A stretch of 64,000 nt of DNA from NCBI RefSeq assembly GCF_040412425.1, contig NC_089743.1, forward strand, positions 90,264,903 through 90,328,902. The letters are read 5' to 3'. The DNA comes from Macrobrachium rosenbergii (Eukaryota; Arthropoda; Malacostraca; Decapoda; Palaemonidae). Shown here one piece after another: positions 11,025-20,444 of the stretch (positions are counted from its first letter, which is position 1; every line of letters begins with the position of its first letter). The translations under genes and the position numbers were made by a program. The notes under the pieces were generated by a model that was given only the letters and a program-made list of their open reading frames with translations, searched no databases and was not told the DNA's origin.

Positions 11025-11632
11025 AGTTAGTGCAACCTTTTGTATTACTGTTTCTCTGTATGTCTTTACCTGTACAGTAGATAATTTTAAATTGATCTAA
11101 TTTACCTGTACCATCTACAAACTGTAAATGTGCCGTTCTAAAACACAGAGACATAGAGCATTTCAGAACAATTTAATAAAGAGCAAAATAAAGAAGTTTT
11201 AAAAAAGAAGGTTGAAGACTACTAAAACTATATTGGTTGAGTGGGGAGAGAGAAAAATATAGTAATCTTCACACACTCCTATATTTTTAAAGTCGACCAT
11301 GTATTTCTTTTTTTAAAGGGTAATGCATTAAGATAACTTTTAAATTAAATTGCAGTAACTTTAGCTTAAAAGTTAATTTATTACTTTTAAATGGTTAGTG
11401 TCATATTTAGTGTTTAAATTCTAGAAACAAGCATTTATTAGCATTTTTAGAGACCGTGCAAACTTACACGGAAATTACTGCTAATGCATGGGGGTCTGGA
11501 ACTTAACCTCGACTTTGCTACTGTATATATATATATGTGTGTTTTTTCCAACTTCCCAATTCAGCAGTAACCCAATTGACAGCATTTCATTCGTATTATC
11601 CCTTCTCAGTGAATATGATAGAAACAACCTAC
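11023..11632. other. Non-coding, nothing recognised
   Basis: AT-rich, with a short (TA)n tract at 11523-11536. No supported features. Confidence 0.6.
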
Positions 11633-11682
11633 ACAATCACATGTGGAACAGAAATAAATTTCTGACTCACAACATGTTTAGT
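11633..11682 (+). repeat. Fragment of the palindromic SINE family
   Basis: CAATCACATGTGGAACAGAA and the following AATTTCTGACTCACA match the outer ends of the repeats at 37.7 and 52.7 kb. The tRNA-like part is missing here. Confidence 0.55.
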
Positions 11683-11720
11683 CGTTAGCCTGCCCAGATA
11701 AAACCTTAGGTATAGTGGTA

Positions 11721-12066
11721 CAGTGAACCCCCGTATTCGCGGGGGATGCTTCCCACACCCCCCGAATAGGTCAAATTTCGACAAATTAAAACCCTCTAAA
11801 AAAACACTTAGAACTGCCCATTTTGATAGCTTAAACCAAGAAAACCCTGTAAAATGCTTGTACCTGAGTATTTTAATAGTTTTATCACAAAAAGTGCATT
11901 TATTCATGAAAATTATGAAAATACAGTAATTAGTGATTATTTCTCAGTGAAAAATACCTAAATGGGCGAATTTTCCGCTGAATGATAGCTAGATATGTTC
12001 CTACAGAGAAACCATGGAATGTGTGAGTCCAGAACCATGAGAACGTTAAATAAATGGGGTTTACTG
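11721..12066. mobile_element. mariner-type MITE with TA target duplication
   Basis: This is a 346-bp non-coding element. The left end reads CAGTGAACCCCCG, and the right end is its imperfect complement (GGGGTTTACTG). TA dinucleotides lie immediately outside at 11719-11720 and 12067-12068, the target site used by Tc1/mariner elements. A short GC hairpin (CCCCGTATTCGCGGGGG) lies just inside the left end. There is no transposase, so it would depend on an element elsewhere. Confidence 0.75.
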
Positions 12067-12227
12067 TACTTAGGTTCCAACTTATATATATTACATATCT
12101 ATATATATATATGTGTGTGCATGTGTGGATGTATGTATATATGTGTTTATGTGTACACTACAAGACTGAGTTGAAATCTTGTGTGTTTAGGTAGGGTCAG
12201 CCGGCAGTTGTTGATCTTTCTGTGCAG
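12067..12227. other. Flank/intron before the first supported exon
   Basis: TA/TG-rich sequence, then a pyrimidine-rich stretch and TGTGCAG acceptor ending at 12227. Confidence 0.5.
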
Positions 12228-13500
12228 GTGTATGAAGCAGCTTATATGAGTTTTCTGCACAGCAGGTTAATGCTTGACTCAGAAGGTAAAGTATGAATGC
12301 AGCTGTCAACATTGTCCTGTTAATGTTCTAGAACTGTTGCTTGTTAGGGGAAGGACTATCATAATTAAAGTTGAAAAAAGTTTTGAGTTCACAGGTAATT
12401 TACCCTTTTGATAGTTACAGACAGCAGAATGTAAAGATATCCGACCAAAGTGTGAGGAGAACAGCAAGACCCATGATCAGTGTCTGGTGAAACGGGACGT
12501 TAATCAAGCGATATACGACGAAGTCAGTGGAGTTCAGGGCATGCAAGAGCAGGCTGAGAACTTACAGAAGTGTGGAAGTGATTGGTGGCCACACTCACAA
12601 ATTGTGTGCATTATAGAAGGAACAAAGTGTGTTACCGAACACATTGTAGAGAAGACTCACTTCCAGTCCTACGAGTTAAAGGAGATAAAAGTTTGTACAT
12701 TCTTTCAGCATTTTATTAAAGTCGATCTGTTATGTATGCGATTGAAGCTTCCAGAGCAAAATGAAAACTTTTCTGAGATGCTTCAGAAATATAATATCTC
12801 TTATTCATCTTTGGGAGTCTCAGGTACACATTTCATGTCTGATCGTGTCCATCAAAGTAATGATATTAAATCCTCGATAAACAAAATTGGTTGCTTTTAA
12901 TTGTATTATTAATATTTGTTGTTATTATTGTAGTTCAAATCGGTCATTATTTACAAATCTTCATCAAGAAAGCAAAAAAAAAAAACTCTTTCACCTTCTG
13001 GAGGACTTCCATCACGCATTTCAATTGCCATTTGATGTCGTCAATGATTTTCGAAACAGAAGATTTATGATTTATGAAGCATTGCAGGGTTTTCACAAAC
13101 ATTGGAGAAGTACTTTTCAAAAGCAAAAATGTTTGGAAGTTCTGCGTAATAATCAACAATGGATAGGTTATGTCTATCTGTTGGTATACCTGTTTTCCAT
13201 ATGTTTTTTTTTCACATCAGTTAATCGACTTTTAAATCAGTGCTGTCAGGTATTAAGTTGAATAAATGTATTTGTATGGTTTAATATATTTTAAAATAAA
13301 ACCAAATGATTCATAAACTGTATATATGTATGGTGCATAATTTGTGAGGAATTATTAATGTTAAACCCAAACAGGCAAACAGAATGCTGATGGTATGCTT
13401 AAGGGTATTGTTTTTCAGCATCGTGGTGCAAGTGAAGAGAGTGGCAGATTTAAGCAACTTGTATTTTGGGGACTCAGAGATTCTATATTAATAATTCACA
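12228..13500 (+). CDS. Unidentified multi-exon gene, internal part
   Basis: Four exons fit together by splice sites and phase. E1 is 12228-12285 (acceptor TGTGCAG, donor GAAG|GTAAAG). E2 is 12425-12823 (acceptor ACAGACAG, donor CTCAG|GTACAC). E3 is 12934-13166 (acceptor ATTGTAG, donor ATAG|GTTATG). E4 is 13375 into the gap (acceptor CAAACAG). Phases 1-1-1 agree at every junction, and only one frame of E1 is open. E2 encodes about 132 residues, including a Cys-rich part (ECKDIRPKCEENSKTHDQC) and CGSDWWPHSQIVCIIEG. E3 has FHLLEDFHHAFQLPFDVV, and E4 has GASEESGRFKQLVFWGLRDS. Following the E2 phase into E3, the frame breaks at an A-run (12975-12986), after which the neighbouring frame is the good one. 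That suggests a homopolymer error or a missed splice form. I do not recognise the family. The upstream start and everything beyond 13500 are missing. Confidence 0.6.
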
Positions 13501-14000
13501 NNNNNNNNNNNNNNNNNNNNNNNNNNNNNNNNNNNNNNNNNNNNNNNNNNNNNNNNNNNNNNNNNNNNNNNNNNNNNNNNNNNNNNNNNNNNNNNNNNNN
13601 NNNNNNNNNNNNNNNNNNNNNNNNNNNNNNNNNNNNNNNNNNNNNNNNNNNNNNNNNNNNNNNNNNNNNNNNNNNNNNNNNNNNNNNNNNNNNNNNNNNN
13701 NNNNNNNNNNNNNNNNNNNNNNNNNNNNNNNNNNNNNNNNNNNNNNNNNNNNNNNNNNNNNNNNNNNNNNNNNNNNNNNNNNNNNNNNNNNNNNNNNNNN
13801 NNNNNNNNNNNNNNNNNNNNNNNNNNNNNNNNNNNNNNNNNNNNNNNNNNNNNNNNNNNNNNNNNNNNNNNNNNNNNNNNNNNNNNNNNNNNNNNNNNNN
13901 NNNNNNNNNNNNNNNNNNNNNNNNNNNNNNNNNNNNNNNNNNNNNNNNNNNNNNNNNNNNNNNNNNNNNNNNNNNNNNNNNNNNNNNNNNNNNNNNNNNN
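13501..14000. other. Assembly gap (500 N)
   Basis: A run of exactly 500 N. The round length suggests a scaffold gap of estimated or unknown size. It removes the continuation of the gene at 12.2-13.5 kb. Confidence 0.99.
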
Positions 14001-14595
14001 CGACGTCTTCATTATAGAAGACGCTCGCTCTGGGGTAGTAACTCCAGCATTCCTGAAAGCTTTTTCTCTGGTATATTTAGCAATATTTATACCTAGAAAT
14101 TCGTGTTAGTATGGAATTTCGCCGGGTGACACAGGGCCTCCCTCAGAAATAGATTTTTCCTTTGTCAAAATCCCTTTTTCAACGATAGAATAATATCCTC
14201 CTCATGTAAATATATCAAAATAGTGCATATCATCAATTTCACCAAAGACTTATGACCCTCCAAGATCTCTTCAAAATTTCTGCCTATCCCATTCCCTCTT
14301 CTTCATCTCCTCTTCCTGGAAATTAACTCTAGACAGCAGTAGCAAATTGCACTGCACTTATTAAAAACAGTAACCTTGATTTCAATCACTTCATGCATAA
14401 GTTGTTAACATTAAGCCAGGTCAAAATATCATGAAACAAACATGTCATTTGTTTTAGAAACCTTTAACTACTGTATAATTCTGCCTTTGACCACCAAAGG
14501 GTTATAGTATAGCTACAAAGGGAATTTCAACTGGGGGTGCCTGAGCCCCTCCTGGCCACGCATAGCGATGCCACTGCCCCCTTGGCCAGGTCAGG
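14001..14595. other. Non-coding after the gap, nothing recognised
   Basis: No exon could be joined confidently to exon 4 of the preceding gene. Confidence 0.55.
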
Positions 14596-14717
14596 GCACA
14601 TCATCCTAAGCTAGGTTAGGTAGGTAAGATCTGGTTAGGTCAGGACCTGGCATTATAGGAAAGGTTAATATGTTTATGTATGACATTCATTTTTGTACAA
14701 CAGGTTAGGTTAGGTTA
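14596..14717. repeat. Telomere-like GGTTA tract, left part
   Basis: Imperfect GGTTA/TTAGG units (GGTTAGGTAGG, then AGGTTAGGTTAGGTTA at 14702-14717) run up to the Harbinger-type element. TTAGG is the usual arthropod telomere repeat. The same type of repeat resumes at 15564. Confidence 0.6.
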
Positions 14718-15563
14718 GGGTCTGTTCAAAAATTACATAACACTGTTTTGGGTAATTTTTTACCCCCTCCCTGCCTTGTCACGCCTCATAATACATGTCC
14801 GGTACCCTCCCACCCTTTAAAAATTATGTAACATAAGCTAGTAACCCTCCCCCCAAATTAGTATATTTCCTTTTTTTAATGCAATAATATATTGAAGTCT
14901 AGCCTAATACCTGGAAATTATCACCTTTAGGTTTTTCTTAATACTTTGTTATGATATTAAAGAATGACAGATAAATTTGAAATGAAAATATTCTTTTATG
15001 CCATTTGCTTAATTTCCTAAGTAATTTAATTGTTAACTCAGAGCAGTCACCTTTGTAGCCAATAAGATGCCAGTTTTTAGTTTGTGATATTATTTGTTAT
15101 CATAATACACAAAGCAGACTATGCCAAAGTTTAGAAGAGGATTCATTTAACCGTGTGATATTTTTCTAAGCCTTTTTCGAGTGAATATCGGAACTCGAAA
15201 AGGGATGAGTTTGTGATATTATTCTATGTCATGTAATACATATAGCAGAAAATGTTGAAGTACAAACATGAGTTGAGATTGTGTTATTTTTTAAACATAT
15301 GGTTATGCAAAAAAAAAAAAAAAAAAAATTAAATACCTTATTCTCAATATTACTAAAATATAATAAAAGTCTATTGGAGAATCTTTACTCTCTCTCTTTT
15401 GTCCTTCTACATTTACATCTTTTCACAAAAAACCAAATGAAAAAAACTTGAAAATGTCATGTAACTTATGGCTGCACCCCCTCCCCCTACTGTCACACTC
15501 ATAACACTTCACCATATCCCCTCCCCTCCCCCAACAGGTGTTAAATAATTTTTGAACGGTCCC
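14718..15563. mobile_element. PIF/Harbinger-type MITE with TTA target duplication
   Basis: This is an 846-bp non-coding element. The left end starts GGGTCTGTTCAAAAATTA, and the reverse complement of the right end starts GGGACCGTTCAAAAATTA. The inverted repeat extends about 28 bp with few mismatches. TTA lies directly outside both ends (14715-14717 and 15564-15566). A 3-bp TTA/TWA duplication with GGG/GGC ends is the hallmark of PIF/Harbinger. Both subterminal regions carry the same C-rich stretch (ACCCCCTCCC, then a TGTCAC and CATAA run) in direct, not inverted, orientation. A (A)20 tract is at 15309-15328. Confidence 0.72.
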
Positions 15564-15632
15564 TTAAGTTAAGCTAGGTTGGGTCAGGTTGTAGGTTATG
15601 TTAGGTTAGGTTAAGTTAGGTTACTCTTTTCA
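15564..15632. repeat. Telomere-like GGTTA tract, right part
   Basis: AGGTTGGGTCAGGTTG, then GTTAGGTTAGGTTAAG units. It continues the tract interrupted by the Harbinger-type element. Confidence 0.6.
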
Positions 15633-16189
15633 TGTGACCTTATTACCAGCCACCATGAATTATTGAGACTTTTTTTACCTGGATTCGTTTCCATGACCTA
15701 CAGTCAAAGAATGATAATTTCTCTCTCTCTCTCTCTCTCATAGGTTTAATATCAATTTCCTTCTTTAACCCCATCCACATATAATAGTCCTATTTCATAG
15801 ACATGAAAATAAACCATACATTGACCAACATTTAACCCTTGCCTTACTCACAACCAACACATAGGCCACCTTCCAATTGTAACCAGCCAGACATGGTTTT
15901 CTTGAATTTGGAATTGAATGAATATTTTATTCGTTCTCCTTAATAGATAAAAGTATCCATATAAGTGTATAGTTGATCCGGTTATCCAAAATGGTATATG
16001 TAAAATATAAACCAAACTATGGATGCAAAACGCTACAGATACCTGAATCAACAGTAGGACTATTATACACATGTAGATACCGGCTTGGTACATCGTCTTC
16101 TTTCAGGTTCCTTGCATTTTTAGGGCAGTATTCAAGTCTCCTCGCTGCTGGGAGAAAGGGAGCTGGGGATTTGGTATGATACATATACA
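15633..16189. other. Non-coding, nothing recognised
   Basis: Contains a short (TC)n at 15720-15739. No supported gene. Confidence 0.55.
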
Positions 16190-16346
16190 CATGTGCTACC
16201 GGGGTCTAAGCGATGTCAGGCAGGGCAGCTGATCAAGGCTACGGCCTACCCCAACGCCAAATCAAAGTCCTTCAAAAGAAGGCATCGTGCTTACCCCATG
16301 TGAAAAAATGGGAAAAAGCATGTTAAACGAAGAAGAAGAAGAATTT
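16190..16346 (+). mobile_element. SINE-like repeat with (GAA)n tail
   Basis: A compact unit with GGCAGGGCAGCTGATCAAGG and CAAAAGAAGGCATCGTGC that ends in AAACGAAGAAGAAGAAGAA. The short trinucleotide 3' tail is typical of SINEs mobilised by non-poly(A) LINEs. I recognise the sequence from memory as a common decapod dispersed repeat. Confidence 0.5.
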
Positions 16347-16724
16347 AAGTAAGTCAGGTAAGACTGAGGTTTTTTGCAAATTCATTGGGTTGGAAATGAA
16401 TGTACCCCTCCGTTATGGCATTTAAAATCACTTCTGTATAGCCTATGTTCACCCACTTTCTCCATGTTTCTGAATCTTTGGGGAAGCGGGAGATGCTGAT
16501 CTTCTCACCAACCATAAATAGCGGACAACAACATGGCAGTCACGTAACGAAGCCTGAAAACATCAATACTTGTCACAAAAACACCCGTTAATTGCAAGAC
16601 CGACGAGGACACAGGATTGCCATCATAAAGCCTCAATCAGTGGAGGGGCTATCTCCCTGCTGCGCGTTGGATCTCGGGCGGCCATATTGAAAGGTCTCGG
16701 TCCAGCTCATAGTACTATACTTGA
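16347..16724. other. Non-coding, nothing recognised
   Basis: Somewhat GC-richer around 16590-16700. No supported exon. Confidence 0.5.
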
Positions 16725-16850
16725 TTACTATTATTATATTTATTATTATCATTTTTATTTTTTACTATTATTGTTATCTTATTACTATTAATATTCTTTT
16801 TACTATTGTTATTATTATTATTACTGTTGCTGTTATTATTATCACTTGAC
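16725..16850. repeat. Imperfect (TTA)n microsatellite
   Basis: Degenerate TATTAT and TTATTA units. Confidence 0.85.
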
Positions 16851-16974
16851 CCAATTTCACAGAGAAAAATTACCTTACAAAATTAGGTTGGCCTAAGCAC
16901 TCCAACCATTGTGGTCAAGGCCTAAGCATCCACTCTTGGATCTAAGCAGTTTTTAGCACAAATGGTTCCTGTAA

Positions 16975-17325
16975 ATTACAGGACTTTCTTTGCATGCAGT
17001 CACTAAACACTAACTAAACAGCGCTGCACAATCACTAAACACTAATATTCACAATACACTTACACTCGCTAAGCACTCACACTTACTATACATTCACTCA
17101 CTAAGCACACACTTAATATAGGCTACACTCACACTCAATAACACTAAACACTCACTGAATATTCAACATTCACCAGGCACTCACTATAAACTAAACGCTC
17201 ACTAAACACTCATAAAACACTAAACGCTCACTAAATACCCACTGTACCCCAAACACTCAGTAAACATTCACTTAATCCTAAACAGTCATTAAAATATTAA
17301 ACACTCACTACGCATTCACCGGTAT
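16975..17325. repeat. Degenerate minisatellite, CTAAACACTCA-type unit
   Basis: The motif CACTAAACACTCAC and close variants recurs about twenty to thirty times at roughly 11-15-bp steps across 350 bp. Unit length varies and no unit is exact. Confidence 0.7.
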
Positions 17326-17382
17326 TATTTTACAATAGTTCCAACTCATTCTATAATAATTATAGTATTATAGATGCATTTT

Positions 17383-17486
17383 GCATAAAAAATAATTAAA
17401 CTTTGTCTCTGAACACTTTTTTGGGGAAATTCACCATATTCGAGATATGAATGTTTATATAATTCCCATCCTCGAAAAAAAATTCT
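17383..17486 (+). mobile_element. Decayed partial copy of the 17.8/18.6 kb MITE
   Basis: AAACTTTGTCTCTGAACACT and the following ATTCACCATAT, CGAGATAT and CATCCTCGAAA blocks match the interior of the elements at 17806 and 18556. Neither terminal repeat is present. Confidence 0.6.
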
Positions 17487-17522
17487 AAGTGTTTTGTTTA
17501 CTTTAACACGGACACAGTTTGT

Positions 17523-17612
17523 GCTCTGATGCGAATTTGTTTTTGTTTAGAACTGCACTGTGGTTCTGATGCGAATTTTTCCCCCCTTAAAATTGCATTG
17601 TGGGTAGTTACA
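17523..17612. repeat. Two-copy tandem duplication, about 45 bp
   Basis: CTCTGATGCGAATTTG...GAACTGCACTGTGG is followed by TTCTGATGCGAATTTT...AATTGCATTGTGG. Confidence 0.6.
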
Positions 17613-17742
17613 TGTTGTCTAGGAGTCACGTGACCTTGTGAAAATCTTACAGGTGTCAGACATTTTCGCTTGTCATTTGGTTGAAGTCTGGCATAGTGTG
17701 AGGTTATGTCCAGTCTGTGTTCATCTTATTTTCGCTTAATTC

Positions 17743-18434
17743 ATGATTTCTTTGAAAATGAAACACGATGCATTGATTTTTAAAGACAACATGGAGTGTT
17801 ACCTGGGTCAATGTCCAGAACAACTCCGCGGTGAGATATAAGAAAATAGGTCACGCTATATTTTCACTATATAAAATAATAAAACTTTGTCTCTGAACAC
17901 TTTTTGAGGAGATTCACCATATCCGAGATATTAATGATTATCTAATCGGCATCCTCGAAATCTTACTGGAGTTAGTTCGAAAATGAGGTTTTTTACTGTA
18001 ATGTTTCTCAGAAAGAGTGTAATGTTTCTCAGAAAAACTAGTTCCCCATCGAATGATTTTCGATTTTTGACTTATAAGGTTAGACAATACCTGTCCCCCA
18101 ACCCCCTCCAAGGCTAATATGGCAAAATTGTGGGTGTTTCCTCATCATAAGAAGTGGCCTAAAACGCTTTAAATATGAAAAATATTACATTTTACTTTTA
18201 ATTTTGGTACTTTATGCATGCGGAGTTGTTCTGGACATTAACCGTTACCTGCAGCAGTACAGTTCAGTTTTACACCAATTTTTACTTGAAGCTGCTAAAT
18301 TATGTCCACCTTTAAGTGACATTCAGCCAACATCACCACCTAGGGAATCATTTTCTGATGACGACGACAATGATGAGCCACAACCATCGTGTTGTGGATA
18401 TAACCCATCAAAACGTTTGTGTTCATCCAAGTAA
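17743..18434 (+). pseudogene. Open reading frame split by a MITE insertion
   Basis: A frame starts at ATG 17743 (an in-frame TAA lies just upstream) and reads 21 codons to 17805 (ending DNMECYL). There a 438-bp MITE begins, flanked by the 8-bp duplication GTTACCTG (17798-17805 and 18244-18251). Ignoring the element and one copy of the duplication, the same frame continues from 18252 (QQYSSVLHQFLLEAAKL) through PPLSDIQPTSPPRE and an acidic SDDDDNDE to TAA at 18432-18434. That makes 81 residues in total. An AA|GTAAGG splice-donor-like site overlaps the stop, so this may instead be an exon of a longer protein. I do not recognise the family, and it could be host or transposon derived. Confidence 0.5.
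17806..18243 (+). mobile_element. MITE copy 1, 24-bp TIRs, 8-bp target duplication
   Basis: The left end starts GGTCAATGTCCAGAACAA. The complement of the right end starts GGTTAATGTCCAGAACAA, and identity extends about 24 bp. It is flanked by exact GTTACCTG duplications. An 8-bp duplication fits the hAT, P or Merlin superfamilies, and the GG terminus favours Merlin over hAT (inference). It carries a 21-bp internal tandem duplication around 18001-18040 (GTAATGTTTCTCAGAAA twice) that copy 2 lacks. No coding capacity. Confidence 0.8.
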
Positions 18435-18555
18435 GGTAAATTTACAATTGTTTTTAAAATAATATTGTAACATGATTTACCTTCTGTAATCCCTGTACTG
18501 GCGCGCAGCGCAACATTACCTCCTGCCAGTATATACGTGCCTGCCAAGAATCCTT

Positions 18556-18972
18556 GGTGAATGTCCAGAAGAACTCCGCATGCATAAAGTACCAAAATTA
18601 AAAGTAAAATGTAATATTTTTCATATTTAAAGCGTTTTAGGCCACTTCTTATGATGAGGAAACACCCACAATTTTGCCATATTAGCTATGGAGGGGGTTG
18701 GGGGACAGGTATTTCTAACCTTACAAGTCAAAAATCGAAAATCATTCGACGGGGAACTAGTTTTTCTGAGAAACATTACAGTAAAAAACTTCATTTTCGA
18801 AGTAACTCCAGTAAGATTTCGAGGATGCCGATTAGATAATCATTAATATCTCGGATATGGTGAATCTCCTCAAAAAGTGTTCAGAGACAAAGTTTTATTA
18901 TTTTATACTGTGAAAATTATAGTGTGACCTATTTTCTTATATCTCACCGCGGAGTTGTTCTGGACATTGACC
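18556..18972 (-). mobile_element. MITE copy 2, inverted relative to copy 1
   Basis: 417 bp, nearly the reverse complement of copy 1 and shorter by the 21-bp internal duplication. Its ends start GGTGAATGTCCAGAAG and, on the other strand, GGTCAATGTCCAGAAC. The flanks are GAATCCTT (18548-18555) and GGATCCTT (18973-18980), an 8-bp target duplication with one mismatch. It therefore inserted independently of copy 1. Together the copies form inverted arms around the 312-bp segment 18244-18555. Confidence 0.8.
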
Positions 18973-19648
18973 GGATCCTTATAAATGCGGATGAGGCGCG
19001 AAGCGCCATTCCGCCGCCCCCTTGCGGTTAAGGGATGTTAGGCTACATTACACTAGCCTACGTTGCCTGACTATGGTATGCTATGATTTACCTAATTTTA
19101 TTCATTAATTCAAATGCTGTTTTGCGTCCATGGTGATTTACCCCACCCAAGACCCCCCCATTCCCAAAGGGTCCCTAACCTTGTTGGATGTAGTAGAGGC
19201 GTATAGGCTAGTAACTCGAGAACAACTCATTTCCCCCCACGTATTACTATCACAACCATTCAGAACACATTGAAACACACATGAAAATACATAATTACTT
19301 TAGAAAAATGGACAGGACAGATTCCGTGAGAAAAAAACTCGATACTCGGCCAGCGTACAGGGTAGGGATCGGTAGGAAGGACAAGCCGGTTAGGCGTCGA
19401 TTGTCCGGCTGGAATGGAGGTGCAGAGCTCTCTCTCTCTCTCTCATTCTTTATCGAGGTTCGTGGAGGATTTTCAACGTCAGCAATTGTGAATAATTCTT
19501 TAAACTGGAAGCTAATCGATAATTATTCCTCTTTGATATAATATAACGCTCACGAATGGCGAGGAACGCGAAGCTTTTCTTGTAACGGAGTTGTCTAGTT
19601 CCCGTCACTAATAATTCTCTTACGATACTGAAGCTTCGCTTGAGCCGG
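18973..19648. other. Non-coding, nothing recognised
   Basis: Moderately GC-rich, with a short (TC)n at 19427-19444. Confidence 0.5.
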
Positions 19649-20444
19649 CAGAGTTGCCAACTCAAATTTTCAAATGTCGCTAGGCTCCCCCCTCAATTCA
19701 AATTCAAAACATTTATTGACGCAAAATTACATTAGAATGTCGCTAAATTCTTATCAAATGTCGCTAGACAAGATGATCTCTCCCTTCCGTTCCCATCTTA
19801 TTTTTTTTCTCATTATTATAGACAACTGCAGCCTATAATAATCGCATAACAAAATTAAATATCAAGTACTCTGCCTCAATATGTTAATATAATAACTTTT
19901 TTTTACGTTTGAAATTCACTGTACTGGTATAGAGATGTGATACTGCTAAATATGTAAAATGCAGCGTGAACATTTATTATTTTCCGAAAAAAGCATTTCA
20001 TTATATATGATATTGATGTGTGTGTGTGTGTGTGTGGAGAGAGACACACACACATATATACTGTATATATATACATGCACCGTATTTGTGTATGTATATT
20101 ATAATAAATAAAGTTGGAACTCATATACTGAGTGACGCCGTGCGGCCCGAGCGGGCTGTGAATGAAGTGAGAATTGCTTGCCAAACGACAGGTATTTGAC
20201 ATGTTCAAAACGTAACTGTTCTCGCCATACAGAATGAAACTAAGATTCATGTGTGTGATGAAATCTATGCAATTTTATATTTATTTTTATCAAAACATCT
20301 AACAAATACAAAACTCTCTAGAATTGTCGCTAGATATTTCTAAATATCTCTGGATTTTTGCTATGTCGCTAACTGCTGAAGAAAGTCGCTAGTTAGAAAC
20401 TAATATCTCTAGATCTAGCGACAAAGTCGCTAATGAGCGCACTG
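19649..20444. mobile_element. Possible hAT-like element with GTCGCTAG subterminal repeats
   Basis: The left end reads CAGAGTTGCCAACTC, like the CAGNGNTGCCAAC ends of many hAT elements. The right end reads ...GCGCACTG, whose complement begins CAGTGCGC. The octamer GTCGCTAG or close variants (GTCGCTAA, CTAGCGAC) occurs about seven times, clustered near the two ends (19676-19765 and 20327-20432), as expected of hAT subterminal transposase sites. Against it, the 8-bp flanks TGAGCCGG and CCCAGAAG do not match, so the right end may be wrong or truncated. A TG/CA/TA microsatellite lies inside at about 20017-20070. Confidence 0.4.

Noticed and set aside
10351..11051. ACAGTAATAC and GTATTACTGT as possible mariner ends
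   Set aside because: Only 10 bp are inverted, the following bases do not match, and the right flank is TT instead of TA.
13395..14096. Open frames of 170-230 residues across 13.4-14.1 kb
   Set aside because: They are almost entirely unknown residues from the 500-N gap. Only the bases before 13501 are meaningful, and these are assigned to exon 4.
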